From positions 248,001 to 312,000 of the forward strand of contig NZ_BAAAIV010000004.1 in assembly GCF_039526245.1 (NCBI RefSeq): a stretch of 64,000 nt of DNA, read 5' to 3'. This document shows positions 16,880 through 25,968 of this stretch, piece after piece (positions within the stretch are counted from its first letter, which is position 1; every line of letters starts with the position of its first letter). Origin of the DNA: Arthrobacter_H rhombi. Its GTDB lineage: Bacteria > Actinomycetota > Actinomycetes > Actinomycetales > Micrococcaceae. The position numbers and the translations under genes are program-made. The notes below the pieces were generated by a model. It saw only the letters and a program-made list of their open reading frames with translations. It had not been told where the DNA came from and did not search any database.

Positions 16880-17800
16880 ATGGACGAGACCAGGGAAATA
16901 CCGGTGGTGGGAGGCGGCTCCCATCGGGCTGCCCGCAACCCGGGGCTCTGGATCCTGGCCATGCTGGTGTTGCTCGGTTTGTTCGCGGTGGCGTACTGGG
17001 CGTTCGTGCTCACCCCCACCGGGCAGCAGGCCGACGACCAGGCCCTGCGCGGGGCCATTTCCTTCGTCAACGAGGGACGCACGCGCTCGGCGGCCTTGTC
17101 CTTCCTGAACGAACTCCCCCTCCTGTCCGGGGTGATCGCCCTGGTATCACTGGTGATCGCGGCGATCGTGCGGCGCAACCTCCATGCCCCGCTGGTCGCG
17201 GCCTTGTCCTTCGGTGCGGCGGCGGGCAGCACCCAGCTCCTGAAGCATCTGGTGCTCAACCGCCCCGACATGGGTATCTCCGAGGCGACGGTGAATTCGT
17301 TCCCCTCCGGCCACACGACCGTGGCGACCTCAGCGTTGATCGCCGTCTTCCTGGTGACCTCGCCCCGATGGCGGCCGCTGATCGCCACCTGCGGTGGCCT
17401 CTATGCAGCGGTCACCGGCATCTCGACGTTCGCGCTGGGCTGGCATCGCCCCTCAGACATCGTGGCCGCATACCTGGTGGCCGGTTTCTGGGGCCTGCTG
17501 GCCGGGCTCATCATCCTGCGCCGGCAGCCGTCCTGGAACTGCTGGGACGGGCCCGACTCCTTCTGGGCCTCCTCGGGGACGTGGCCGACGCTGTTGTGGT
17601 TCCCCGGGGTCGTGGGGTTCATCGGTGCGGCCGGCATCTACTTCTTCGTCGCCCAGCTGGGGCCGACTGCGGGAACCACCGAGCAGAACTGGTTCCTGGT
17701 CTCCGGGGCCCTGCTGGTCATCGGCGCCGCGGGGTGCCTGTTCGGACTGCTCTCGGGAGTCTTCTCCCACCAGACGCGGCGCCGCGGCCGGTGGCGCTGA
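16880..17800 (+). CDS. PAP2-family membrane phosphatase
   Basis: A 306-residue integral membrane phosphatase with six or more helices plus extra C-terminal ones. The three active-site motifs are present: KHLVLNRP, PSGHTT and the GWHRPSDIVAAYL end of motif three with its His and Asp. The Arg usually seen at the front of motif three is Thr here (STFALGWH), as in some actinobacterial relatives. It may hydrolyse a lipid phosphate such as undecaprenyl diphosphate. The first membrane segment begins near residue 22 after a polar N-terminus. The gene diverges from menC. Confidence 0.85.
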   Translation: MDETREIPVVGGGSHRAARNPGLWILAMLVLLGLFAVAYWAFVLTPTGQQADDQALRGAISFVNEGRTRSAALSFLNELPLLSGVIALVSLVIAAIVRRNLHAPLVAALSFGAAAGSTQLLKHLVLNRPDMGISEATVNSFPSGHTTVATSALIAVFLVTSPRWRPLIATCGGLYAAVTGISTFALGWHRPSDIVAAYLVAGFWGLLAGLIILRRQPSWNCWDGPDSFWASSGTWPTLLWFPGVVGFIGAAGIYFFVAQLGPTAGTTEQNWFLVSGALLVIGAAGCLFGLLSGVFSHQTRRRGRWR

Positions 17801-17807
17801 GCGCTCT

Positions 17808-19040
17808 CTAGCCGGACCGGCGCGGTCGGCGTTCGTCCAGGCTCCCCGGCGGCGCCATCCGCGGGATGAAAGAGGCGAACAGACCCGCCCCGGCGAACGA
17901 GACGGCGGCGACGGCCAGCACGCCGGTGCCCAGGGTCGCCACCGCCGTGACGGCGGAGAGCAGGACCGGCCCGCCCATGACACCGGCGTCGGCGATCAAA
18001 CGCCAGAACCCCAGGAACTGGGGACGGCCAACGGCCGGGGAATGGTCGGCCCCCAGCGTCATGACGATCCCGGAGCCGATGCCGTTGCCGAACCCCAGGA
18101 GCATGGCGACCAACAGGAGGGTCCACGGCCCACCGGTCAGCGGCATCAGCGCCAGGGCGACGCCCATGACCAGCATGCACGGCACCGCAACCCAGGTCCT
18201 GCCCTTGCGGTCCATCACCTTGCCGGCGGGATAGAACACCAGCATGTCCACCGCGCCGGAGACCCCGTAGACGAGTGACGTCGCCGAGGCGTCCATTCCC
18301 AGCTGCTCGGCCCAGAGCGGGATGACCGCTTGCCGGGTGGCCCGGACGGCGGAGATCATCACGATGCCCAGGCCCACGGTGGCGTAGATGCGCCAGTGGG
18401 CGGCGATGATGCCGCGCAAGGTGACGGCGCCGGCGTCGTGCCGTGGTGTGGCGGACTCCCCCGTGGCCGTTCCCCGCCGGCCGGCGTTCCCGTGACCTTC
18501 GAGCTCGGGGATCTGGATGCACACCAGGGTGGCCGCGACCATGGCACCCAGCCCGGTCCAGTAGGCACCGGCCAGGCCGAGCCCATGCATCGCCGCGGCA
18601 CCGGCAAAGGGGCCGATGAACAATCCGATGCGCAGGGTCCCGCCCAGGCCCGACATGGCGCGGGCGCGGTGGCTCAGCGGCACGGCATCGGTGAGGTAGC
18701 TCTGCCGGGCCAGGTTGAAGACCGAACCTGCCATCCCGATCATCAGCACGCCGGCGGCGAAGATCCAGAGGCTTCCCGCGGCGAGGCAGGCGGCCATCCC
18801 GGCGGTGGCCCAGGTGGCCGCACCGATCATCGCGATGCGCTCCCCCAGGCGGGCCACCAGCAGCGAGGCGGGGACGTTGGTCACCAGCGATCCGATGCCG
18901 ATCAGGGTGATGACCAGTGCCGCCTGCGCCACGCTGGCCCCCAGGCCGCGGGCGCTGAGGGCGATGACGGGCAGGATGCATCCCTGGCCGACGGCATAGA
19001 GCAGCGACGGCGCGTAGACGCGGAACACCATGGCCCCCAT
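17808..19040 (-). CDS. MFS permease
   Basis: A 410-residue major-facilitator protein with about 12 membrane segments. After the first helix the loop VARLGERIAM corresponds to MFS motif A, though degenerate; the mid-loop is hydrophilic and basic with acidic patches (ELEGHGNAGRRG). The substrate is unknown and the family suggests efflux of small molecules. It converges with the PAP2 gene with only 7 bases between stop codons, and is 40 bases downstream of the MBL hydrolase gene on the same strand, so the two may be one transcript. Confidence 0.85.
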   Translation of the reverse strand: MGAMVFRVYAPSLLYAVGQGCILPVIALSARGLGASVAQAALVITLIGIGSLVTNVPASLLVARLGERIAMIGAATWATAGMAACLAAGSLWIFAAGVLMIGMAGSVFNLARQSYLTDAVPLSHRARAMSGLGGTLRIGLFIGPFAGAAAMHGLGLAGAYWTGLGAMVAATLVCIQIPELEGHGNAGRRGTATGESATPRHDAGAVTLRGIIAAHWRIYATVGLGIVMISAVRATRQAVIPLWAEQLGMDASATSLVYGVSGAVDMLVFYPAGKVMDRKGRTWVAVPCMLVMGVALALMPLTGGPWTLLLVAMLLGFGNGIGSGIVMTLGADHSPAVGRPQFLGFWRLIADAGVMGGPVLLSAVTAVATLGTGVLAVAAVSFAGAGLFASFIPRMAPPGSLDERRPRRSG

Positions 19041-19080
19041 CCGGCCTCTGTCCTGGGGGGATCCTGCGGTGGCGATGGCC

Positions 19081-19920
19081 CTAGGCCCCCGACGAGCCCG
19101 CGGTGTCCCTCATCCGCTCGACCAGGTAGCGCGATTGCAGGGGGTTGTAGGGCAGGATCGGGATGGCCTTCGTGGCGTCCGCCGAGGATTCGCTGATCGC
19201 CGAGGCACACATGCGGATGCCCTGGCGCAGTTGTTGGAGCTGGGTGCGCACGAAGTCCATGTCGACCATTCGGCCGTGGCCCGGGACGATCGCGGGGTAG
19301 AGCTCGTCGATGGCGATGATCTTGCCCAGGGTCTGGCCCCATTGACGCGGGAACGCATCGGAAAAGGAAGGATCCGCACCCTCCTCCACGAGGTCGCCAG
19401 CGAACAGGACGGTCCCCGAGCCCACCAGCAGGTCACCGTCGGTGTGCCCGAGGCCCAGGTGGAACAAGGTGATGGAGTGTCCGCCCAGGTCCAGGTCCAC
19501 GGGTTGTGCCTCCACGAGGTGGTTGGGGAGGACGACGGCGGTGTGCTCGCCCTGCGCGGTGGCCATCGCCGGATCCGCTGCGTGGACGAGGCTTCGCTGC
19601 TCTTCCCCCGTGGCGGCCATGGTGTCAGCTGCGCGCGTGTGGGCCCAGATCTCCTCGACGCCGTGGGCCGCGAAGTACGCATTGCCGAAGAAGTGGTCGC
19701 CGTGGGCGTGGGTGTTGACCAGGACCAGCGGCAGGTCGGTGAGTTCGCGGACTGCCGCATGGAGCTGTGCGGCCTCCGTGGGCCCGGCTCCCGAGTCGAT
19801 GACCGCTGCGCGTGCGTCGCCGATCACCAGTCCGGCGTTGACCCCGAACGCGTCGAGCCGCAGGAACCACGTGCGCTCCCCCGCCTGGATCCAACGTCCT
19901 GGGGCTTGCTCTTCTGGCAT
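19081..19920 (-). CDS. MBL-fold metallo-hydrolase
   Basis: A 279-residue metallo-beta-lactamase-fold hydrolase. The metal site is seen in NTHAHGDHFFGNAYF (HxHxDH), LFAGDLVEEGADPSF (bridging Asp) and VPGHGRMVD (third His). The Leu-rich N-terminus lacks a signal peptide, so it is cytosolic. The fold covers glyoxalase-II-like, quorum-quenching and other hydrolases, and nothing here chooses between them. It lies upstream of the MFS gene on the same strand. Confidence 0.85.
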   Translation of the reverse strand: MPEEQAPGRWIQAGERTWFLRLDAFGVNAGLVIGDARAAVIDSGAGPTEAAQLHAAVRELTDLPLVLVNTHAHGDHFFGNAYFAAHGVEEIWAHTRAADTMAATGEEQRSLVHAADPAMATAQGEHTAVVLPNHLVEAQPVDLDLGGHSITLFHLGLGHTDGDLLVGSGTVLFAGDLVEEGADPSFSDAFPRQWGQTLGKIIAIDELYPAIVPGHGRMVDMDFVRTQLQQLRQGIRMCASAISESSADATKAIPILPYNPLQSRYLVERMRDTAGSSGA

Positions 19921-20068
19921 GGTTCGTCCCTGTCCCGGCGTCGTCCAGCCCCCGGAGGAGACGGCAGCGCCCGCATCGTGTCGGCAGTGTTGTTCCGACT
20001 CTAATCCCCCGACGCCTGCCGGTGGCCCGTGTCGGGATCCGGGGCGCGGACTCCGCCGGAAGATGACG

Positions 20069-20794
20069 TCACGTGGCGCGCGGCGCCAGCCCCACCTGCC
20101 CGGCCAACAAGACGGTGGTGTGGTGGAACAGGTCTCCAGCGTCCGTGAACGTCGACGGTCCGTAATGACCGAACACCTCGAAATTGACGGCTCCGAAGAG
20201 GCCCGACCAGCAGGCCATGCCCCGGGCGACGAGTTCGACCGGCACGGTGAGCCCGTACTCGTTCCGGATCGCTTCCAGGTCGGTGGCCAGCGGGGGTGAC
20301 AGGTCCACCGCCCTGTTTCCCTCGGCGGGCGGCCAGCTGAGATCGCCGGTCTTCCACGCGTCCTCGATGATCGCCATCAGGGCCACCACGACGCGGGTGC
20401 CGGCGTCGTTCGTTCGCTCGGCGGGAGCCTGGTAACCGGGCACGGGAGTGCCGAACAGCAGCGCGTAGCGCGCCGGTTCCCCCAACGCCCAGCTGCGGAC
20501 TGCGCCGGCCAACGCGACGAACCGGGCGAAGGGATCCACGGAGGCCTCGGCAATGACGGTGTCGACCCGATGTCCGAGGTCGTTGTACGCGTCGACGATC
20601 AGCAAGGTCAGCAATTCGTCGCGGCTCGACACGTAGCGGTAGACGGCGGAGGAGACCACACCGAGGTCACGGGCCACGGCACGGAGTGACACAGCCGCAG
20701 CACCCTGGCTCGTCAGGTGCTCCCTGCCGATGCGCAGGATGTCCGCCATGGTCTGTTCCCGGGCACGCTGGCGCGGTGTCTTCGTCTCGCTCAT
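20069..20794 (-). CDS. TetR-family regulator
   Basis: A 241-residue repressor. The N-terminal DNA-binding domain is clear: SLRAVARDLGVVSSAVYRYV is the helix-turn-helix. The C-terminal part (VRSWALGEPARYALLFGTPV) is the WHG-type ligand-binding domain found in many actinobacterial TetR proteins. Start codons at 20830 and 20812 are also in frame; 20794 begins MSETKTPRQRAREQ, the usual entry to the domain. It diverges from an epimerase-like gene, and two matching palindromes lie between them, so it very probably represses that gene and itself. Confidence 0.88.
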   Translation of the reverse strand: MSETKTPRQRAREQTMADILRIGREHLTSQGAAAVSLRAVARDLGVVSSAVYRYVSSRDELLTLLIVDAYNDLGHRVDTVIAEASVDPFARFVALAGAVRSWALGEPARYALLFGTPVPGYQAPAERTNDAGTRVVVALMAIIEDAWKTGDLSWPPAEGNRAVDLSPPLATDLEAIRNEYGLTVPVELVARGMACWSGLFGAVNFEVFGHYGPSTFTDAGDLFHHTTVLLAGQVGLAPRAT

Positions 20795-20836
20795 TCCCCC
20801 ATCAAAGGTCATGAGTGCGAGCGCCGTCAACTTTAG

Positions 20837-20899
20837 AGAGCACTGCTCTTGACGCTGTCGCGCTCCGGATCTAGTCTCAATATCGAGAGCACCGCTCTC
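20837..20899 (+). promoter_or_regulatory. Promoter with two TetR operators
   Basis: TTGACG (20849-20854), a 17-bp spacer and TAGTCT (20872-20877) form a strong promoter for the epimerase-like gene. Two palindromes share the core GAGAGCACYGCTCT: AGAGCACTGCTCT at 20837-20849, touching the -35 box, and GAGAGCACCGCTCTC at 20885-20899, just after the expected start of transcription. This is a textbook arrangement for repression by the divergent TetR protein. Confidence 0.75.
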
Positions 20900-20927
20900 A
20901 TTTTACGAATCTACGTTGGAGAACACC

Positions 20928-21869
20928 ATGGCACAGCAGTTCCTCGTCACCGGGTCGGGCCCGGTCGGCACCACGATCGCGCTTCAATTGGCGGGTGACG
21001 GACACGCGGTCACGCTGGCCACGCGCTCCGGTTCGGGGCCCACCCACCCGCTCATCACCCGCATTCGCCTGGACGCCACCGATCCCACAGCGGTTCAATC
21101 CGCGATCCACGGGGCGGCGGCCGTCTTCCACTGCATCCATGCCGCCTACACCGTGGAGGCGTGGCGCGCCACGCTTCCCCGGGCCGAACAGGTGGTGTTG
21201 GCCGCCGCGGGCGTCCACGGGATTCCCGTCATTTTCCCGGAAAGCCTCTATGCCTACTCGCGGCCGGACCAGATCATGCGCGAGGGTTCGCCGCGGACGG
21301 CGACCGGTGGGAAGCGTGGCATCCGTGCCGAACTGCTGGATGCCCGCGCAGCTTCACCCACCCCGACCGTCAGCGTGGTCGCATCGGATTTCTATGGGCC
21401 CCATGCCGAAACTGCGCATGCCGGCTCCAGGATGCTCGAGGCGGTTTTCGCCGGACGACGCCTCTTTGCCCTCGGAAACCCCCGCTTGCCGCACTCGTTC
21501 ACCTACGCCCCCGACCTGGCGGCCGCGATGATCCGGGCCGCCGGCCTGCCCGAAGCGTGGAACCGTGTCCTCCACGCCCCCACAGCTCCGCCCAGCACCC
21601 AGGAGGCCATGGCCGCCGCCTATGCACGGGCCGCCGGCCTGCAGGCACCGAAAATCACCGGCATTCCCTCACCGCTGCTCCGCGTGCTCGGCTTGGTTCA
21701 CCCCGGCAGCCGGGAGATGGCAGAAATGGCCTATCAGTTCGACAAGCCCTTCGTCATGGATTCCAGCGACAGCGAGGCAGTGCTCGGACTGACACCGACG
21801 CCACTTGAGGACGGCGCCGCTTCCACCGTCGCCTGGTGGACGGGGCAGCGCGCGCTGCAACAAGCCTGA
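20928..21869 (+). CDS. NAD(P)-binding epimerase/reductase-like protein
   Basis: A 313-residue protein of the extended short-chain dehydrogenase (NAD-dependent epimerase) group. The N-terminus FLVTGSGPVGTTIALQLAG is the nucleotide-binding motif (GxGxxG-like). The usual YxxxK pair is not evident at the expected position: the segment after PVIFPESLYAY lacks the lysine spacing, so catalysis may be absent or unusual. The substrate is unknown. The ATG at 20928 has a TTGGAGAA ribosome site. Its promoter carries two operators for the divergent TetR regulator, suggesting it is induced by a small molecule. Confidence 0.75.
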   Translation: MAQQFLVTGSGPVGTTIALQLAGDGHAVTLATRSGSGPTHPLITRIRLDATDPTAVQSAIHGAAAVFHCIHAAYTVEAWRATLPRAEQVVLAAAGVHGIPVIFPESLYAYSRPDQIMREGSPRTATGGKRGIRAELLDARAASPTPTVSVVASDFYGPHAETAHAGSRMLEAVFAGRRLFALGNPRLPHSFTYAPDLAAAMIRAAGLPEAWNRVLHAPTAPPSTQEAMAAAYARAAGLQAPKITGIPSPLLRVLGLVHPGSREMAEMAYQFDKPFVMDSSDSEAVLGLTPTPLEDGAASTVAWWTGQRALQQA

Positions 21870-21978
21870 CCAGGGCGCCACCATCGCGGAGGAGAACCCC
21901 GGCTGGGTGCATCCCGTTGGCTCGTCGATCTCCGGCCCGCGGACAACATCGCAGATCCGCGGGGCACTGCGGAACAGC

Positions 21979-22020
21979 GCAGGGCCCGAACCGTTGTCAT
22001 GACAACTGTCCGGGCCCTGC
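21979..22020. terminator. Composite hairpin between epimerase-like gene and E2 gene
   Basis: Bases 21979-21988 pair with 22011-22020 (10 bp), and inside them 21993-22006 (GTTGTCATGACAAC) is a perfect palindrome. It lies between converging stop codons, so it is a likely bidirectional terminator. Confidence 0.7.
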
Positions 22021-22025
22021 CGGGT

Positions 22026-23444
22026 TTACAGGTCGGCGAGGACCGATCCCGGGTTTTCGATGGCGTCGGCGACGTAGCGGAGGAATCCGCCGGCCGTCCC
22101 GCCATCGCAGACACGGTGGTCGAAGGTCAGGGTCAGTTCGGTGACCTTGCGGACCTGCAGCTCCCCGTCCACGACCCATGGACGGTCGATGATCCTGCCC
22201 ACCCCGAGGATCGCCACCTCGGGATAGTTGATAATCGCTGCCGAACCGTCGACCCCGAAGACCCCGTAGTTGTTCAGGGTGAACGTCCCGCGCGTGAGTT
22301 CGGCCGGCGTGCACTTGCCCTCCCGGGCCACACCGGCCAGCCGCCGGACCTCGGCGTCGAGTTGCCGGGCACTCATCCCCTGCGCGTTGGCGATGCTCGG
22401 CACCATCAGCCCGCGGTCGGTCTGCGCCGCGATGCCCAGGTTGACGCCCGTGAACGAGAGGATCTCCTGGCCGCCATCTGCCGATTCCTGGATCCGGGTG
22501 TTCAGCTCGGGGTACCTGACCAGGCCGGCGAGGGTGAACCGGGCAATGTATGCCAGCAGCCCGGGGGTGTTCTGTGGATCGCTGGCCTTGAGCTTGGAGC
22601 GCATCTGCACCAGTTCGGTGGCATCGACATCGACCCACACGGTGGCCTCGGGAATTTCCCGGCGTGACGTGCTCATGGCCTGGGCGATCGACTTCCGGAC
22701 CCCCTTCAGCGGAGTCCGGGCTGCAATCCCCAAACCGGAGCGCGCGTCCTCGTCATCCCCGGGAGCTGCTGTCCGCAGGGGTGCTGCCGGGGCAGCATCC
22801 GGGCGCGCGGCTGACGTGCCGGAGTCCCCGCCGATGGCTGCCTGCACGTCGGCGCGCAGGATCAGCCCCTGCGTTCCGCTTCCCGTCAGCGTGGCCACAT
22901 CGATCCCGTGGTCGCGGGCCAGTTTGCGGACCAGTGGCGAGATGACCGTGGGTGCCGTGGTGCGGACCGGGGCCGTGGGCGCACCGACATCCGCTGGCAG
23001 GGCGGCGGCCTGGGCCGTGGACTGCGGCGTCGTGGAGCCTCGGGGCGCACGTGAACGCCGGGTGGAGCCGGCGCCGCCGGGGGTCCCGTAGCCGATCAGG
23101 ACGTTCCCGGATCCCTCGGAGGCCCCGGCTTTCTCCTCCTCGCGGTAGGACTGGGCCCGCTCTTCGGCGGGTGCTGGAGCTGCGGGTGCCGACGCAGTAG
23201 CGGCGCCGTCCTCCACGGAAACCAGCGGCTTGCCGACGTCCATCGTGTCACCGGGTGCTCCGTGCAACTGGTGCACGGTTCCGGCGAAGGGGCTGGGCAC
23301 CTCGACGAGGGACTTGGCGGTCTCAACCTCGGCGATCGGCTGGTCGACGGCCACGGAGTCGCCTTCGGCCACGAGCCAGTTGACCAGGTCGGCCTCGGTC
23401 AGGCCCTCACCCAGGTCGGGCAGCAGGAATACCTTGATGGCCAT
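22026..23444 (-). CDS. 2-Oxo acid dehydrogenase E2 (dihydrolipoyl acyltransferase)
   Basis: A 472-residue E2 core subunit. Order of domains: one lipoyl domain (LPDLGEGLTEADLVNWLVAE; lipoyl lysine in AEVETAKSLVEVPSP), an Ala/Pro-rich linker, an E1/E3-binding domain (SPLVRKLARDHGIDVATLTG, about residues 163-182), a second linker, and the acyltransferase domain ending with FDHRVCDGGTAGGF, whose His and Asp are catalytic. It moves the acyl group made by E1 to CoA. The ATG at 23444 follows GGGAGGA and lies 2 bases after the E1beta stop. No E3 gene is in the window. Confidence 0.93.
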   Translation of the reverse strand: MAIKVFLLPDLGEGLTEADLVNWLVAEGDSVAVDQPIAEVETAKSLVEVPSPFAGTVHQLHGAPGDTMDVGKPLVSVEDGAATASAPAAPAPAEERAQSYREEEKAGASEGSGNVLIGYGTPGGAGSTRRSRAPRGSTTPQSTAQAAALPADVGAPTAPVRTTAPTVISPLVRKLARDHGIDVATLTGSGTQGLILRADVQAAIGGDSGTSAARPDAAPAAPLRTAAPGDDEDARSGLGIAARTPLKGVRKSIAQAMSTSRREIPEATVWVDVDATELVQMRSKLKASDPQNTPGLLAYIARFTLAGLVRYPELNTRIQESADGGQEILSFTGVNLGIAAQTDRGLMVPSIANAQGMSARQLDAEVRRLAGVAREGKCTPAELTRGTFTLNNYGVFGVDGSAAIINYPEVAILGVGRIIDRPWVVDGELQVRKVTELTLTFDHRVCDGGTAGGFLRYVADAIENPGSVLADL

Positions 23445-23446
23445 GT

Positions 23447-24562
23447 CTAGTCCTCCCACTGCAGCAGGTCGACGGTGTCCAGGATGCGGTCGACGCTGGG
23501 CAGGAAGTAGTGTTCCAGCTTCGGCGACGGGAACGGGACATCGAATCCGGTCACGCGCAATACCGGGGCCGCCAGCGAGTGGAAGCAGCGTTCCTGCACG
23601 CGGGCGGTGATCTCCGAGGCCACCGAGGCGAACCCGGGCGCTTCGGCGATGACCACGGCACGGCCGGTCTTGCGCACCGAGGCGCAGACGGTCTCGTCGT
23701 CGAAGGGGACGATGGAGCGCACATCGATGACCTCCAGGGAGCGGCCCTCCTGCGCGGCGGCCTCGGCGGCGGCCAACGCGGTGGAGACCGACGGCCCGTA
23801 GGCAATCAGCGTCGCATCCGTGCCCGGGCGGGCAATGGCGGCCTTCCCTTCGGTCGGGTGCTCGCCGGCGGAGACCGCGGCGTCATACGCAGTGCGCAGC
23901 GCATCCAGATCCACCGGCTCCTTGGAGAAGTAGAGCTTCTTCGGCTCCAGGAAAACCACCGGGTCGTCGGAGTCGATCGCCTCACGCATCATCGTGTAGG
24001 CATCGGCCACCGTCGAGGGCGTCATGACCTTCAGCCCCGGGGTGTGGGCGTAGTACGCCTCGGAGGAATCGCAGTGGTGCTCCACGCCGCCAATGCCCCC
24101 GGCATACGGGATGCGGATGACCACTGGCATGTCCAGGGCGCCGCGGGTGCGGTTGCGCATCTTGGCCAGGTGCGAGGCGATCTGCTCGAACGCCGGGTAC
24201 GCGAACGCATCGAACTGCATCTCGATCACCGGGCGCATCCCGTTGATGGCCATGCCGATCGCCATGCCCGCGATGCCGGATTCGGCCAGTGGGGTGTCGA
24301 AGCAGCGCTGCCCGCCAAAACGCGCGGCCAGTCCGTCGGTGATGCGGAAGACCCCACCGAGGGTGCCTATGTCCTCGCCGAAGAGCACGACGGCGTTGTC
24401 TGCTTCCAGGGCATCGGCCAGTGCCGTATTGAGGGCCTTGGCGAACGTGACCGGCTTCGGCCCGGAGGCCTCGGCGCGTTCGGCGGCGCGGACGGTGGCC
24501 TGGGCCGTGGCGGCGCTGACGTTGCCGTTGGCCTCGGAGGAGGTGGTGATGTGCGGGCTCAC
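23447..24562 (-). CDS. 2-Oxo acid dehydrogenase E1 beta subunit
   Basis: A 371-residue E1beta subunit that pairs with E1alpha in an alpha2beta2 thiamine-diphosphate decarboxylase. Typical segments are LFGEDIGTLGGVFRITDGL, FDTPLAESGIAGMAIGMA and the AGGIGGVEHHCDSSEAYYAH loop. The first 35 residues are an Ala/Ser-rich extension. The GTG start overlaps the E1alpha stop (GTGA). Whether the complex uses pyruvate or branched-chain oxo acids is not certain; the adjacent Lrp-type regulator favours the branched-chain (Bkd) type. Confidence 0.9.
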   Translation of the reverse strand: MSPHITTSSEANGNVSAATAQATVRAAERAEASGPKPVTFAKALNTALADALEADNAVVLFGEDIGTLGGVFRITDGLAARFGGQRCFDTPLAESGIAGMAIGMAINGMRPVIEMQFDAFAYPAFEQIASHLAKMRNRTRGALDMPVVIRIPYAGGIGGVEHHCDSSEAYYAHTPGLKVMTPSTVADAYTMMREAIDSDDPVVFLEPKKLYFSKEPVDLDALRTAYDAAVSAGEHPTEGKAAIARPGTDATLIAYGPSVSTALAAAEAAAQEGRSLEVIDVRSIVPFDDETVCASVRKTGRAVVIAEAPGFASVASEITARVQERCFHSLAAPVLRVTGFDVPFPSPKLEHYFLPSVDRILDTVDLLQWED

Positions 24563-25746
24563 TTGGCGTCTCCTTCCCGGGAGAGTTCATCGGCCAGCAG
24601 CGCCGCCTGTTCGGCGAGCTGCGGGGTCTGGTGGGCGTAGACGTGGGCGAACAACTCGAGGGGGTCGACCTCGGGGTCCTGGTTCAATCCGTCGCGCAGG
24701 GCCTTCGCGGTGTTCTCGGCGTGGGCGGCGATGCGTTCGGAGACGGCGTCGTCGAGCAGCCCCTTGTCCTGCAGGTAGGTCGTCATCCGGTTCAACGGGT
24801 CCTTCGCCTGCCAGGCCTGGACTTCCGCGTCCTGGCGGTACCGGGTCGCGTCGTCGGCGTTCGTGTGGGCCTGCATGCGGTAGGTGTGCGCCTCCACCAG
24901 CAGCGGGCCGGATCCGGTGCGGGCCAGCTCAACCGCCCGTCCCAGGACGGCCATGAGTGCGACCAGGTCATTGCCGTCCACGCGCTCACCGGCCATGCCG
25001 TATCCGACGGCCTTGTGGGCCAACGACGGGGCGACCGACTGCTGGGCCAGCGGCACGGAGATGGCGTACTGGTTGTTCTGCACGAAGAAGATCACCGGCA
25101 GGTTGAACACTGCGGCGAAGTTCAGCGCCTCGTGGAAGTCGCCCTCGCTGGTGGCACCGTCGCCGCACATGGCCAACACCACGGTGTCCTCGCCGCGCAG
25201 CTTGGCCGCATGGGCCACACCGACGGCGTGGAGCAACTGGGTGGTCAACGGGGTGGACTGAATGCCGACCTTGTACTGGCGGGGATCGTAGCCCGCGTGC
25301 CAGTCGCCACGGAAGAGGATCATCGTTTCCAGTGGATCCACACCCTTGGCCATGACGGCCACCGAATCCCGGTAGGTGGGGAACATCCAGTCGTCCGCGC
25401 CCAGGCAGAGGGCGGCTGCCACCTGGCAGGCTTCCTGCCCGTGACTGGAGGGGTAGACGGCCATGCGGCCCTGGCGCACCAACGCCGAGTTCTGGTCGTT
25501 CACGCGCCGGCCGATGACCAGCTGCTCGTAGGCCTTCATCAGGGTTTCGTCATCGGGGAGCGGATACTCGTGCCCCGGTTCGGTCCCCTGGTCCTCCAGG
25601 GGACGCAGCTTGCCGGTCTCGTCGACGATCTGGATCTGGCCGCGCGAAGGCAGCAGGTAGTCCTCGACGGAAATGCCGAAGTGGCGGCAAACGGTGTCGA
25701 GGTCGGCGGCTTCGGCGGCGTGATGCCCACCCGGCTCGGCGCTCAT
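24559..25746 (-). CDS. 2-Oxo acid dehydrogenase E1 alpha subunit
   Basis: A 395-residue E1alpha subunit carrying the thiamine-diphosphate motif AMCGDGATSEGDFHEALNFA to VQNNQYAISVP, and the phosphorylation-loop region YRMQAHTNADDATRYR. It decarboxylates the 2-oxo acid and passes the acyl group to the lipoyl arm of E2. The ATG at 25746 follows AAGGAG at the right distance, so the 17 in-frame codons upstream are left out. It is the first gene of the E1alpha-E1beta-E2 operon and diverges from the Lrp-type regulator. Confidence 0.92.
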   Translation of the reverse strand: MSAEPGGHHAAEAADLDTVCRHFGISVEDYLLPSRGQIQIVDETGKLRPLEDQGTEPGHEYPLPDDETLMKAYEQLVIGRRVNDQNSALVRQGRMAVYPSSHGQEACQVAAALCLGADDWMFPTYRDSVAVMAKGVDPLETMILFRGDWHAGYDPRQYKVGIQSTPLTTQLLHAVGVAHAAKLRGEDTVVLAMCGDGATSEGDFHEALNFAAVFNLPVIFFVQNNQYAISVPLAQQSVAPSLAHKAVGYGMAGERVDGNDLVALMAVLGRAVELARTGSGPLLVEAHTYRMQAHTNADDATRYRQDAEVQAWQAKDPLNRMTTYLQDKGLLDDAVSERIAAHAENTAKALRDGLNQDPEVDPLELFAHVYAHQTPQLAEQAALLADELSREGDAK

Positions 25747-25828
25747 GATGTACTCCTTTGTAGTCTCCCGGACGCTCGACGAACCGCATGAAGGCATGCA
25801 TCGTCGAAAGCACTTCGTGACTCAAGTA

Positions 25829-25899
25829 TGCGAACTGCGAACGGATCGTATCCACTTGCTCAAAAATGCTTGGAATATTGCGAACAAGGAGCGTATTCT
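25829..25899. promoter_or_regulatory. Candidate control region of the 2-oxo acid dehydrogenase/Lrp pair
   Basis: TGCGAAC occurs in tandem at 25829-25835 and 25836-25842 and again at 25879-25885, 43 bases on (about four helical turns). TTGGAA (25870-25875), 18 bp and TATTCT (25894-25899) could be the promoter of the Lrp gene, so the third copy would lie in its spacer. Phased repeats are typical of Lrp-family binding, but the match is my own reading and untested. Confidence 0.45.
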
Positions 25900-25968
25900 C
25901 AAAGACATATTGTCAATGTGAGTGGCGTTACACGAAGATCCGTGGACGCCCGGATCTGGGAGGACCCC

